Shown here piece by piece: positions 46,224 to 57,918 of a stretch of 64,000 bases of DNA (position 1 is its first letter; each line of letters starts with the position of its first letter). The stretch comes from Chondrosia reniformis. Taxonomy: Eukaryota; Porifera; Demospongiae; Chondrillida; Chondrillidae. Location of the stretch: NCBI GenBank assembly GCA_947172415.1, contig OX359189.1, positions 8,136,501-8,200,500 on the forward strand. Reading direction: 5' to 3'. The notes under the pieces were generated by a model, which was not told the origin of the DNA, searched no databases, and saw only the letters and a program-made list of their open reading frames with translations. The translations under genes were made by a program, and so were the position numbers.

Positions 46224-49200
46224 TTACTCATATCCTGTTGTACTAGAGCTGTGATATTCTCCATCACTACCTCCTTGGAGTGGTTTTCTCTTTCGACTGC
46301 TTTGTGATACTTCTAAACAAAGGAGAACATTAATGCAGATAGATTGACTGAGGATTATATAGTACATAAGATCTTTCAAATATACAGATGTACGTAATCA
46401 CTAATCACTCCTCCTTAGTATAACAAACCTCTTTCTATTTCATCAGCAATTCCGCCCACATCGACAGCTGGAGATCTGAGGACTGAAAGGAAATAGTCCC
46501 AAGTCACAGTGATATCTGTATCACCAACACATCTGTTTCCACTTGTAATCCACCCTTTAATGACTCTTTCTAGAATGAGCATATTATCATATCCTTGTAG
46601 CTCATTTGGATAATTCTCACGGCCCAAGGCTATACCAATCTCTCTTGCTTTCAGTGAAAGTCGAGGCATGTAGTTATTTATATCTCTAAGACTTGGTTGA
46701 TTGGTTTGCATTTTGCCTAAATATGAACAATCAAAAGTATATAAATATTCAAATTCTTGACTTATAGTGTAATTATCCTTACAATAATTCTATTATACTT
46801 ACTTGCACTTGGCGGATTGACATGGTACCTAACTTTGTTAAGGGTTAGTCGTCTCATGACTGGGGCTACCATTTCCATATCCTCAGGATTGGCAATGTCA
46901 TAACTTATAGTAACCTATATATTTATATCCATAGATACAATATTTGCATTAGTAATTATTTTAACTATGTGAGGCATTTGTGGATAAGGTGGTCAAAAAT
47001 AACAAAGGTACGTATATAAAAAATAAAAGGTTAATTACTTACTGATGGCTCTTCGTCACAATGTATTGAATTACACTCCATTCCCTTTCTTTTGCGGAGG
47101 TCTTCAAAGATATTCCAAAGACTTTCTTCACAATTTTCTAACGGAACTGAATTTTTGGGAATGTAGAACCAGAGAATTACACTACCACTCTGGTAACCAG
47201 CTAGCAGCACGAGATATTCTGGAAGCTTGAAAGTGACACAAATGCTATCTTTAACATCATAAAGGATAGTCTGTAAGAATAGGTCTTCTGCTTTGTGAAG
47301 TAGCCTGATCTTCAAAAGCGAAAATCCTGGAGGTCTCCTTAAACTGAGTTCTTCTTCAGTTTCAGGAGATTGTATTGATGCAAGGGAAGTATTCTTCTTA
47401 GAAATAGTCTTCTCATATGATTGGAGAATTTCTACCAAATTTTCAATAAATGAATCTTGGTGTGTTAATGTGTCTAATCTTGATTCCCTGATATATTCAT
47501 GCAGCTTTTCTAGCATTGAGAGATCAAACACACTCCAAAATCGTTTAATTTCTGCAGAGCTAAGCACATTCATAGGTAGGAATGGTTCATTTCTCTCATC
47601 CTGAAGATATGCTTTCCTTTTGAGTGCATCAAAGAATTCTTTGAAAAGGCTGTCTTTCATGGAATCAATTCTTAAGTTAAACTCTGATAAATAGCCTACA
47701 GAAAATAAAGTGAGTAACAGTGAATTTATATGTAACAATTATCTTTAATTTTGAATGAAGATTATCCTTTCAAAAGATAAGTTCAACAGAGTTAGAAGAA
47801 ATCTTTATTCTGTTAACAATTATGTTATATTCGTAACAAGTGTGGCTATAAATCTGCATGCTTTATAATTAGAAATTGTCGTTTTTGGCTTTTGCTGTTT
47901 TTTCTGCCATTCTCTGGAACTTTCTTAATTAACTCCACAACCGTAGGATAATAAAGGTTAGAAAAAATACTTACACCTAAATCCATATATGGAAAATAGT
48001 GTCAAATACAGGTAAACCAAGGTCGGATATACGAGGGCCTAAAGTATTACGGGGAATACGATTTAGATCGGTTTCAGTCGATTTTGTTTGGTTAAATAAG
48101 GTTGTCGGTTACCTCAAGGTCGGTTAAACCAGGGCCCACTGTATATATATATATTATACTACATTATTATTTGGCCAAGATTGACCAATGAAAGTCTGTA
48201 CATGTATTACCATATGTCTAACACGTATACAGTTGCCTTTTAACAAATACTATATATGGGAATCCATGAGTCATGCTACATATATAAATGTCCTATAATG
48301 AGCAACACATAATTATGTACTCATATACCTTCGTGAAGAGTCTTTACTGAGACTCCATAAAAGGACTCATGATCATTAGTTCCACAGCTAGATATTTCAC
48401 CACTTATAGTAATAGAATCAAAGCTACAGCTAAATATATATTATATATTATTAGTTGAACATACGTACGTATATACACTGTATGGTGCATATAATTTGTT
48501 ACCTGAGATTTTCTTTCTCAGAGCCAATAAAGCTGAAAGATGATATAACAGATGATCTATTACTGTTGGGCAAATAAGATTCTAAAACTGAGGATTTCTG
48601 TAGATCCACTATCTTCACATCTTCCTCTACTCTTGTAGAATTTAAAATTGGCCCAGAAACCCTATATATACAGTAAGACGATTGTTATATATTGCGTAAG
48701 TAATGTATATACATATATCTGTGTCAGAGTAAATATTTGGATCCTAAAAAATAACTTACGTTGGGCTAGACAGTGTATCATTTCTCTTTAGAACCTCACT
48801 TTGATATTTTGGTTTACTATGTTTGCAAATTACAATTGTATAGCCACTAAATACTAAATAAACATATATACTACATACAAACCTATAGCAAACACTATAT
48901 ATACGTATGTTCATACAACTGATCTTATACAGCTAGTAACAAATTAAATACCATATATTAATTCAAATTCAACATACATGCACATTGCAATATTGTATTA
49001 CCTATACTTTAATTTTGTTACCTGGGATCTTCTTTTTCTAGAACCTCACTTTGCCATTTTCTTTTATAACAAAATTTAATAGTAATAGTAATTACTAAAA
49101 CTTCCACTAAAGTAAATATAACCATCACAACTGGTATTGTCATTTCAGTTAAAGATTCCATGTTTAGCACTGTATACATAAAGAAAGAGAATATTCCTGT

Positions 49201-52200
49201 TCTCACCATGCATATTATAGCATTTAGGAAAATGGTGTATTAGATTATTCATAAAAAATATTAATGGGAATATTTATGCATGATAATTATTATAGTTAAA
49301 TACAGAATGTATGTACTAATTTTCTTATAGTAATGGAAGTAGTATTGAATCAATCAAAGGATTTCTTTTGCAATAATCCTTCTCAAAATATCACATGAAA
49401 AATCTAAGATACCATTTTCCTACATGCTATATGCCTATTCTGTAAAAAGAGCCTATAGGGGAACTAAACCTAAAGAGAGCTTTAGATGAAGATACAGGAG
49501 TCTTTTCTTCCTTCTTTTCCCTTCTTTCATCTTCTTCTCCACTGGGTCAGACAGCCGTTTCTGGGAATTCCACCCTTCATCAGTGATCCTGGGAGTCTTT
49601 GTCTTTTTCTTTATCTTGATCTTCTGTGAATCCTTGGCTCTCTATGCTAAATCTAGGGGCCTTATATACACTATTTTGGCGCCAAAAGTTAAATAAGGTG
49701 TTAACTAAGACACATGATGAAATTTAATTCATTTAATTCAAAATATCACATACACATCACTTTCAAGGATTTTTTCACCTCTAATTCTCACAGTTACAGG
49801 TTCACTCTCCTCCATACTACCATCAGCATACACAACAGCACAAGAGTAGTTAACCTCTCCATTGAGGAAGACACTCTTTTTTGTTGTCACACTCACAACT
49901 GTCTCGGTATTATTCTGGGATACAACCATATGGTATGTATCAGGTAGATCAATCCTCTCTCCATCCTTCATCCACACTACAGGACTGGTCTGATTGAAGA
50001 TGGGTCCACTTGATGTAGTATCAGTTATATCATGATGGTGACAGGTGAGTTGGACTTGTCTGTCATAACAGACTGAATTCTTTGGTATCCCAAGAAACAA
50101 AAAATCTAACCAAAATTAGTAATCTTAATTATATATGCAGAATGGACTATGTAGTTGGTTTGACCTCACTTAATGTAATCACTTCCATCTCCACTGTATC
50201 ACTTCTGATGGTGCTATTCTCCACACTCTGTGCTGTAGTGTTAACTTGATATGTAGTACTAGGAACCAGGTTAGATAGTGTAATGTCAGTAGTGGATGTA
50301 GTAGTTGAGTTACATGTTGATACATCAGGTACTCCATTCCTAACAGTACACCATGAGATGGTGAAGGAGAAGGTGTAGTCTTCAAAACACACTGGATCGT
50401 GCTCCCAAGTGAGGGAAATGGAGGACATTTGAGGTTGAACTTTCTTTATATTAGGTCTTAGTGGCTTTTCTAATAAAACAATTTAGATAATGTATATTCT
50501 TGAACATCAGTTGCAATTATGGTGGACACATATATAATTACACGAGTTATTTCAATGAGGCAGCTAAAGGGTGTTGAAACAATTTTAAATCTGATCCGAA
50601 CTTCGGGAATTGGCATGATATGACAGATAATATTATATAAACACATTCTTAAATTTATAATTTAATGTGAAGTTACCTCTTGATTGAATGTCCATTATCA
50701 CAGAGTTGCTATAAACATGTACTAGTGAAATCACTTGTATCAGGCAACAGGAGAAGTTCAAACTGTCGGAAGTAATAACGTTCCAAGTTAAAATAGAAGC
50801 TGTTGAGGTGTAGGTTTCTGCGCATGCAAAACCATCTGATTCCAAATCTACATCACTGCCATTGACTTCCCACTGTACGGTTGGTTTGAACCCTTCTCTG
50901 GTGAGTGGAGGGTGGAGACAGACCAAATTAATGTTATCACCAACTTCGATACAACGGTCAGCTGCAGTGGATGAACCGATGAGCTTAACTTCGTTAGAAT
51001 CGGAAATAGATCCAAATAAACCTATAGGATACGACGAAAGAACAGATTAAACATGTACAACAGTTACAACCAATGGTATAATTGCATGATCTTCAGTATA
51101 TGCATGTAGAATTGCTGTATACAGTATAGCATCCATGCATGTACGACCAACCCCTATAACAGTTTTTGTTAAACAATATTCGTACACCTACAGTGCTGTT
51201 CTAATAAAAAATCCCATGCATCCTAACAACTCTTTAAAGTGCGCTTGAATGCGTAACTACACTGGACGATAGCGATATCACATAATAATAACACATATAG
51301 ATATCTTTTTCTCCATACTAATCTCTATCTAGGTCCTGCCATCCATGTTCCATATTATTAATTATTGTTAGGCCACCCAGAAAGCTAAAGAAGAGGAGAT
51401 CCATCAAAATGAGACGTTCGTTTATTACATGCTTTCTGATCATTTGGATCAAATGAATGATTGCCGTAAGTTTACGCCATTTGTAATCAAACATTGTGTA
51501 CAGCTAGCATATATATTGCATGTATAGGTTTGTATATAGTCTGGTAGATGTAGTCTAAGTATGGGTGGTGAGATATATAATTTCTTTGCATGGGCGACGG
51601 TAGGTATTTCAGGATCTCAAAGTGAGTGGAGGATGGTGACAGGTTAAGGTGACATTACCACAAATTTAAATACAGTGATTGCCTGGTGGACTGACTAGTT
51701 CTGCAGTAACTTCATTATTAGCAAGAAATCCTACAATTTATTAACAGAAATTGCTGTACCAACTTAAAGATAGTTAGGTAAAATACAGCAAAGTACAATT
51801 CATGCTTATTTGAATGACTAAGAATTCTGAATCAGTCAAAGTAATTTGATCGCAAGTGCATAGTTATACTATATATGATTAAATGTCCTTAACCCGTAGA
51901 TGGGGGGGGGGTTGGAAGAATCCCCCCACAGTGAGTTCCACTAGCCACTTAGACCTTCATTATTTATGCTGGTAATGAAGGTAATACTAAATTTGGGGAA
52001 CTAACACAAAGCTTAATTACCTGTACTATTCCTTAATTATACTGTAGCAGCTATATAGTTCAGCTAAAATCATTCAGGGCTATAGTGCTCAATCACAGTA
52101 TTGCTTGTCTGTCATCTGCATTGCAACACAAACTGTTATAATTATTCTACTAGGACTGAACATTCATATTGACAAGTGCCAATTCCGTCCAGTAAGTTGG

Positions 52201-53973
52201 GAGTCAGACCTATGTATGAATGTTTTACCACCAAGTTCCACATGTGTGCTTCAACGGGCCAAAAAGAATATCCCTGGCACTTCTGCATATATATCCACTA
52301 CAACATAAATATTAATCTCAACTAAATGGTGAACAGATATGCTCGATTACAGCCAAGGAGGATAGAACTGGACTCTCTGATTCAACCCTTATCATACTTT
52401 TTAATTAGTGACTGTACTCTTTTTGCACTCTTAGACTATTATAATCATAGATTTTCCATAAAAAATCTGATAATGACTGCTTTTCCTATGTTTTACTGCA
52501 AATGTCTGTATTCCACTCAGCATTTTTCTCGCTAACTATTGCATGGTCTGATATTGAATTACATCATGCGATGCGTATTTGTCACAATTGATTGTGTACT
52601 GCTTTGGCTGGAAAAGAACCCCTACATTTGCTGATCAGCCTGCCTTTTACCACATACGTATGTATATGCTTCATTTGATTATATATAAGCTTTTAAAATT
52701 ACCTTGGCTTGTCTTGTTTCTTGTGATCACTATAGAAAGCATAAAATGGTCTCTTATAATTTTTAAACATACAAGATCATGTATCACCATGAATACTGGT
52801 TATCTTGCACCAACATTAATATTACCTTTTAAATGTAATTCTTCAGACAGAGAATTGCCAATAATGCTCTCTACTTTGACTTGGTATAGTCCAACATCCT
52901 CTTTAGTTATATTTCCTAGCTTAACAACTCCTTTAGCTGACTCAATCATACAAGTGGCTCTCAAGACAGGAGCTCCATTTTTAAGAAGGCTGCAGTTCAT
53001 TGAATGTCTAACTTCTGGCAAGAAGTTCTTGTATTTGAAGAATTGCAACCAATCCTCATTCTGTTCCATTAACACTGGATTTTCAATATTGCCTAAATCC
53101 AGTCTTTGAGCTACATATATAAACATGCTGCAGTTATTTACCACCAAAGATCATGATAAATCATTATTATATATTATACTGATACACTCCATGCACTTAG
53201 CCAAATTACTACTTTTGAAGGAACCCAATAAATTATAGTTTAAAACCTGGTCCATGATTCTCATATTCTTATAAATTACGTGTATGCAGTTTATAATTTA
53301 TTATTTATTTATTAAGTGTATGCATACTCAAGTTATGAGCCATACATATAACAGGGCCATTGGTCATGGATAAGAGCAATTAATGTATAGCTATATAACG
53401 TGAGTGAAAATGTTTCGTTAATTGATATAGATAGACTGATCATGATCATGAGGAAGAAAATAAATAAAATCGTTTTAGACTTGCAGCCTGGAAATCTATA
53501 ACGTGCATGGTAACTAACATCCAGAATAGAAATATGTCACAGAGAGCAAAATTTTTCTCCTTTCTATTGATGCATAGCACTTATACACTCCCTGTGTCTC
53601 ATTTCTGAGAGCCACTTTTAAACGATCTCCACGTAGATTGATTTGGTATCGAGCTGAACTTCTTACAATCGCGTTGTCTTTCTTCCATATAAAATTACTT
53701 GCTACCTGTATAATATAAAGGACTATATTATCACGTTACTTAGTACCTGATTACTTTTCAGTTTAATTAACACATTATAATACGTAAATCTATGTTGTCA
53801 ACCAATGCAGAAATATTCACAGTTGAACTTCTCTTGATACAGCAAAGGACGTGAGGGCGTCCAAATGGGTAGAGCCTGTTATAAACTTGAACTGTAGTAT
53901 GATCTTTTGACAAAGAAGTAGCTAAGAAAGTCGACAATAAAAGCGACAGCCAAATTTGAGTGAGTAAAATCAT
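46224..53973 (-). CDS. Ig/FN3 transmembrane receptor with cytoplasmic death domain, 14 exons
   Basis: Exons 53784-53973, 53519-53701, 52826-53110, 50677-51021, 50170-50469, 49779-50105, 49022-49169, 48760-48816, 48503-48661, 48329-48429, 47043-47695, 46803-46914, 46429-46716 and 46224-46312. All 13 joins keep phase, giving 1078 residues. Signal peptide MILLTQIWLSLLLSTFLATS. Ig domains at about 20-124, 125-219, 220-334 and 435-543. FN3 at 335-434 (SSISLTWEHDPVC, NLVPSTTYQVNTTA). Transmembrane helix at about 553-580. Residues 699-953 form a region with a hydrophobic core (LVLLAGYQSGSVILWFYIPK) that I recall beside death domains in sponge proteins. The death domain spans 954-1049 (PSLRDINNYMPRLSLKAREI, TWDYFLSVLRSPAVDVGGIA). 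Basic Ser-rich tail. Expected to signal through homotypic death-domain contacts; ligand unknown. The stop overlaps a GTAAGT donor, so the C-terminus may extend. Confidence 0.87.
49200..49270 (-). repeat. Fragment of dispersed repeat family 2
   Basis: TTAGGAAAATGGTGTATTAG followed by ATTATTCA matches the 3' end of the family 2 copies at 3.1 and 41.1 kb. It is a short end fragment inside a receptor intron. Confidence 0.5.
49390..49625 (-). repeat. Dispersed repeat family 2, reverse copy with hammerhead-like core
   Basis: Reverse-strand copy in the intron between the last Ig exon and the transmembrane exon. On the minus strand it reads CUGAUGA, hairpin AGGG-UGGAAUU-CCCA, GAAAC, GGCU, GUC, then UGACCCAGUG. 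That last segment is the exact complement of CACUGGGUCA in the 42.4-kb copy. Its own 5' flank is only partly complementary. Confidence 0.6.
51611..51730 (-). pseudogene. Decayed duplicate of an Ig-domain exon
   Basis: Within the intron between the second and third Ig exons. The minus strand begins at a plausible acceptor and reads NNEVTAELVSPPGNHC, a stop, then CGNVTLTCHHPPLTLRS and another stop. It aligns with the start of the functional exon (SNEVKLIGSSTAADRC, GDNINLVCLHPPLTR). It is an ancient exon duplicate that no longer codes. Confidence 0.75.
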
Positions 53974-54350
53974 ATTTTTGAATTCAAATTACTCAGCAAT
54001 TACAGACTTCGCTAACTTGCTTGGGTCAGAATAAGGGTAGATATATACGGCACGGAATATACGTTACGGAACATTCCGCAGTGGAAATATATTCCACGTA
54101 TACCGTATGCGTACAAATTTTCGCGGGACGCAAATTTCGCGATTTTCAGGAATCAGCATGGGTTCGTGAAAATAAAACGCGAAAATTTCCCCTTACCTAC
54201 GCCTTTTACGCGCGAAAACGATCAAGGATTACTTTAAGACCATTGACGTTTTCATAATTATTCCTACTCTAACATTGATGTCCCCTTTAGTAATAGACAG
54301 GCCTTTATCAAATATACACTACAGAAAATCAATAATTTAGCATTAAAGGA
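53974..54350. other. Upstream region of the death-domain receptor
   Basis: Contains the palindromes CGGAACATTCCG (54067-54078) and GGAAATATATTCC, and a segment (54110-54235) rich in TTTCGCG and CGCGAAAA in inverted order. The latter looks like a small repeat element. No exon is seen. Confidence 0.45.
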
Positions 54351-54354
54351 ATGG

Positions 54355-55010
54355 AATAAGGATGTAAATAGGATAGAAATTAATAGTCAGTCTGGTGGTA
54401 GGTTGGCTCTCTACAGACTCTTGAAAGGGTGCCCCTCCAAACAAACATACTCCTCCGGACAAAAGGAGAGTTCTGGCATCTCTGAGGTGTGGATGCCTGC
54501 CACTCCAAGTATAACTTGGCAGAATCCGACATCCTAAGGTGCCACTGGAGGACAGGGTCTGTAGACTGTGCAACCTTGGTGAGATTGAGGATACCACACA
54601 CTTTTTGATCACATGTCCCACTTTTAACAATCTTCGATGTAAGTTATTTAATGAATGCATTAACTATCACCCCACTTCTTTTCTTTAAAACCCTTACAAA
54701 AGTGCCTTTTTACTCTATCATATCCTAGTAAACAAATCACTGATCTTATTTATGATATGTATTTAAAGCACAAATCCCTTAGCTAATCATTTATCATGGA
54801 TTTTTATAGAGCATGCACGTCCCCACCTCTCACCCACCCCACCCTATAGATATACCTAGCTGTCAATTCAAGAAGAGCAATGAACTTTCAAGTACTATTT
54901 ATCATGACTTTCCTTTGTAATGTGACTTATAAACCTGAACTGGTTGGGCCATCCTTATTAATCTTTGTATGGCATGTCACAATAATAAAACAACATTATT
55001 GTTATTATTA
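54355..55010 (+). mobile_element. Degenerate non-LTR retrotransposon 3' end (RT zinc-binding region)
   Basis: The plus strand, with several stops, encodes a fragment like the zinc-binding domain after reverse transcriptase: HPKVPLEDRVCRLCNLGEIE, DTTHFLITCPTFNNLRCKLF. It ends in an A/T-rich tail (AATAATAAAACAACATTATT). It is an old dead insertion. Confidence 0.7.
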
Positions 55011-55617
55011 TATAATACGTTAACGTTTGTAACGCATTTATGTGATACGGAATGTTCCATTCCGTTCGGACCAACCTACCAGTATATTTGTGATACGTAG
55101 CTTAGCATATTTTAGCTAGTAATTTATACAACAACATTTCATAATCACACGATAAACAATCCTCCTCCAGACTTTACTGCTCCTAATAGGTACTTTCCAG
55201 CAAAAAGTACCCTAATACCCTCGTGAGTATTCTAATTGACTGGTGTTAATAAAAACAAAGATGCTCACCTCATTAGAACACATGTCTCTGCTTTCTCATG
55301 GAAACAATGCATGCAGAAATACATTAACCATATTTTTATCTAGATTGTTCATGCATGTTCTAGTTTTGATGTTTATCCAATTAGTGACAATTATTCCTTG
55401 CGGAAATTTGGCTTCTGAGCAACCTACAAAAGGTGGATGCTAATTAAAGATACTGTTAACTATGTAGTGATAGTCATGCATCTTCAAAAATATTAAAGTG
55501 TAAATATGTCTGTAACGCAATGCAAAATAATTTTGAACAAGAATATCAAATCAAGGGACACATGACAGCACCAGTACTAATCGTTACAGTTTAGCTCAGC
55601 GTAGGGTGGTCATTAAA
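55011..55617. other. Intergenic interval before the GTPase-like gene
   Basis: No exon is supported. An ACGGAATGTTCCATTCCG palindrome at about 55049 echoes the one near 54068. The interval probably contains the promoter of the downstream gene. Confidence 0.4.
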
Positions 55618-56840
55618 ATGGCCGAAGGGAATGTGGCACGACCAGAGGCCGATGCTGATGTTGTAGCTGACTCGTACAATACAGTACTTTTGGTAGGCCC
55701 TACTGGTGTTGGCAAAAGCACCACAGGAAATAAGCTGTTGCAGGCTAGTCCAGAAACTAAGATACATCGATGGAACAGCTTGCATTATGGCCTGCTTAAA
55801 CCAGAGAATAGAGATGAACCTCCTCGTAATATAATGGAATATGCCAAAAAGAAGACTACGATGACAGTGTTACTTTGATGCCAGAGATGTTGTCAAATCA
55901 ATCTTGCGCTATTCGTGTTTTGAATATCCCCGGATTCAGTGATAGTCACTGCGATGGAACTTCAGATGAAGTTGCTAAAAAGGACTTTCAGACTACCAGG
56001 AAGATCCTCGCCATTCAGGAAGAATTGGATATCAAGTTCCATAAAGTTTTGTTCTTTTTGCCTCAAGGAGGTCTGAAAAAAGCAGACGGATACACTCAAA
56101 GCCAACTGAGGAATCTCTATAACCACTTTGGAAGTAATGGTCGCAATTCTGAAGATTATCAGATACGAGAAGATAAAAAGCAACAAAATATTCAAAAACA
56201 TCAAAGAATATTCCATGTAGCACTAGAAAAAGTGCTTTTTGGGAAAAAGTATGGCGAGTTGAAAAATCCTCCCAAGCTTGTATTTATCCCAGCTAATGCT
56301 GAATCAGACAAAATTGTTGAAGATATAGGCCTTCTTTCTCAAGGTGATGGAATGAAGCTTTCATTCAATAGCGACCACTGTTATAAGTGTCAGTGTGACT
56401 TGCGAGTATCTCCTGAGGGACATTTTGATGATCTCCAGGAGATAAAAACCAAGTTCCCTGAAAGCAAGCCTTCTCATCAGTATGCTAAGATGAATAAGGG
56501 ATCAGAAGAGCTTTTTAATGAGGAAGTTCTTGAAGTTTCACTTGATAATTGCCATGTAGCCTTCAAACCAAAATATTCAAAGTTGGAGAAGTTCAGTGAT
56601 GGAGTAGTTTTTGTAGTTACAATAGGTATAGTCCACTGGCTTGTTAAGAAGACTAAACCAAAATTTTTTAATAATGAAGAGATTTGCATTTACTGCCGAC
56701 AGCCTCCTGGCTCTGAACCTTGTTACCAAGTTGGTCAAGAATGTAAAATCACTCTTGACAGTGGAGAAACTGTCAGGATTCCTGTTCAACACAGAAATCA
56801 GAAACAAGAAATTCAAGCTGTTAAGAATATTTTTGAGTAA
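55618..56840 (+). pseudogene. AIG1/GIMAP-like P-loop GTPase, single frameshift
   Basis: Intronless. The first frame (from the ATG at 55618, in a better context than that at 55606) has the P-loop LLVGPTGVGKSTTGNKLL at about residues 22-39 and stops at 55878. The rest continues in the -1 frame to 56840: NIPGFSDS (G3-like), VLFFLPQGGLKKADGYTQ, FIPANAESDK, then two Cys pairs (CYKCQC, CIYCRQPPGSEPC). The frames cross at the A5 run 55846-55850 (AAAAAGAAG): shifting back one base there joins them without a stop. The coding character is good on both sides. The gene is therefore recently broken, polymorphic, mis-assembled, or uses a frameshift. Such proteins act in immune-cell or pathogen responses in other animals and plants; the role here is inferred only. 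Confidence 0.72.
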
Positions 56841-57126
56841 TTGTGAAAAACACATTAGTTAAAGGAGAACAACTAATTAGATTAGCTAAAACTCTTTCTG
56901 CTTTTATAACTTACTTTATTAGATTTTATAATGCATGTGAGTTAAGTAGTTACTGCAGTGTGATTTATATATTATGGTGCATGAATTATCTAAAGCAACT
57001 AATTCCAAAAACTATTACCAGACCTATAAAGCTAAGAATACAAGAAGAATAGATTAAAGTACAATAGTGCAATACTACTGATTTAGGGCAAACTTATAGA
57101 GCATAATATTTAAGGGACATGCTAAT

Positions 57127-57918
57127 ATGGCTGTAAAGGCTTGCTTGACAGCCCTTTCAGTTGTGCAATTCCGAAATAAAATGGCCGTCATCACAGGTGG
57201 AGCTGGAGGAATAGGATTGTCTATTGCACGTACCCTAGCTGCGAATTCCTTTAGAGTTTGTCTGATCGATATCAATGAAACAGCTGGTTTGCAAGCACTG
57301 AATGGACTCCTGAAAGATTACGGACCGCAGAGCGCCATGTTTCTCAAGTGTGATATTGCAAACGAAGACGATTTGAGGTGTACCTACCGCAAGATATCCG
57401 ACAGGTTTGGTCATATTAAGGTTGTATGCAACAATGCAGGAATTTCTGATGAAGTAGACTGGATGCGTATGGTGGATGTAAATTTGAAATCTCTGATTTT
57501 GAATACAAAAATTGCTTTCGAATTTATGTCGAAAACCTCTGGAGGTAGTGGAGGTTCTATAGTCAATATCTCATCTGCTGCGGGTCTGTATCCAGTGCCG
57601 TATGCACCTGTCTATAGTGCGACCAAAGCTGGGGTAGTTGCCTTTACAAAGTCCTTAAAGCTGTGGAAGGATGAATATGGTATTAGTGTGTCCTGTCTCT
57701 GCCCGACCTATGTGAACACTCCCATGTTGGAATCCTTGTATGGGTCGGTAGATGGCGTTAATGAGGTCAATGAGTTAGGAGTGTTAAGTTCTGAATCAGT
57801 TGCTGAAGCAGTTTGGCAGATTATTCAAGATCCATCTCTTCATGGAGAAGTCCGATTAATAAACAAAAAGAATGGGACAGTTAATGTCAAGCTCAGAGTG
57901 ATAACCTCTAAATTGTAA
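57127..57918 (+). CDS. Short-chain dehydrogenase/reductase, 15-hydroxyprostaglandin dehydrogenase-like
   Basis: Intronless, 263 residues, the usual length for classical SDRs. Cofactor-binding TGGAGGIG at about 20-27, with Asp in LIDIN after strand 2, indicating NAD preference. CDIANEDD, NNAGIS, catalytic Ser in NISSAAG, and YSATKAG supplying Tyr and Lys. CPTYVNTPMLESL resembles CPGFVNTAILESI of HPGD. A second in-frame Met (57181) directly before AVITGG could also be the start. Expected reaction: NAD-dependent oxidation of a secondary alcohol, possibly an oxylipin. It lies 287 bp downstream of the GTPase-like gene on the same strand. Confidence 0.88.
   Translation: MAVKACLTALSVVQFRNKMAVITGGAGGIGLSIARTLAANSFRVCLIDINETAGLQALNGLLKDYGPQSAMFLKCDIANEDDLRCTYRKISDRFGHIKVVCNNAGISDEVDWMRMVDVNLKSLILNTKIAFEFMSKTSGGSGGSIVNISSAAGLYPVPYAPVYSATKAGVVAFTKSLKLWKDEYGISVSCLCPTYVNTPMLESLYGSVDGVNEVNELGVLSSESVAEAVWQIIQDPSLHGEVRLINKKNGTVNVKLRVITSKL

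Noticed and set aside
52579..53109. 176-codon plus-strand frame
   Set aside because: It is antisense to an Ig exon whose phase, splice sites and motifs are all consistent on the minus strand.
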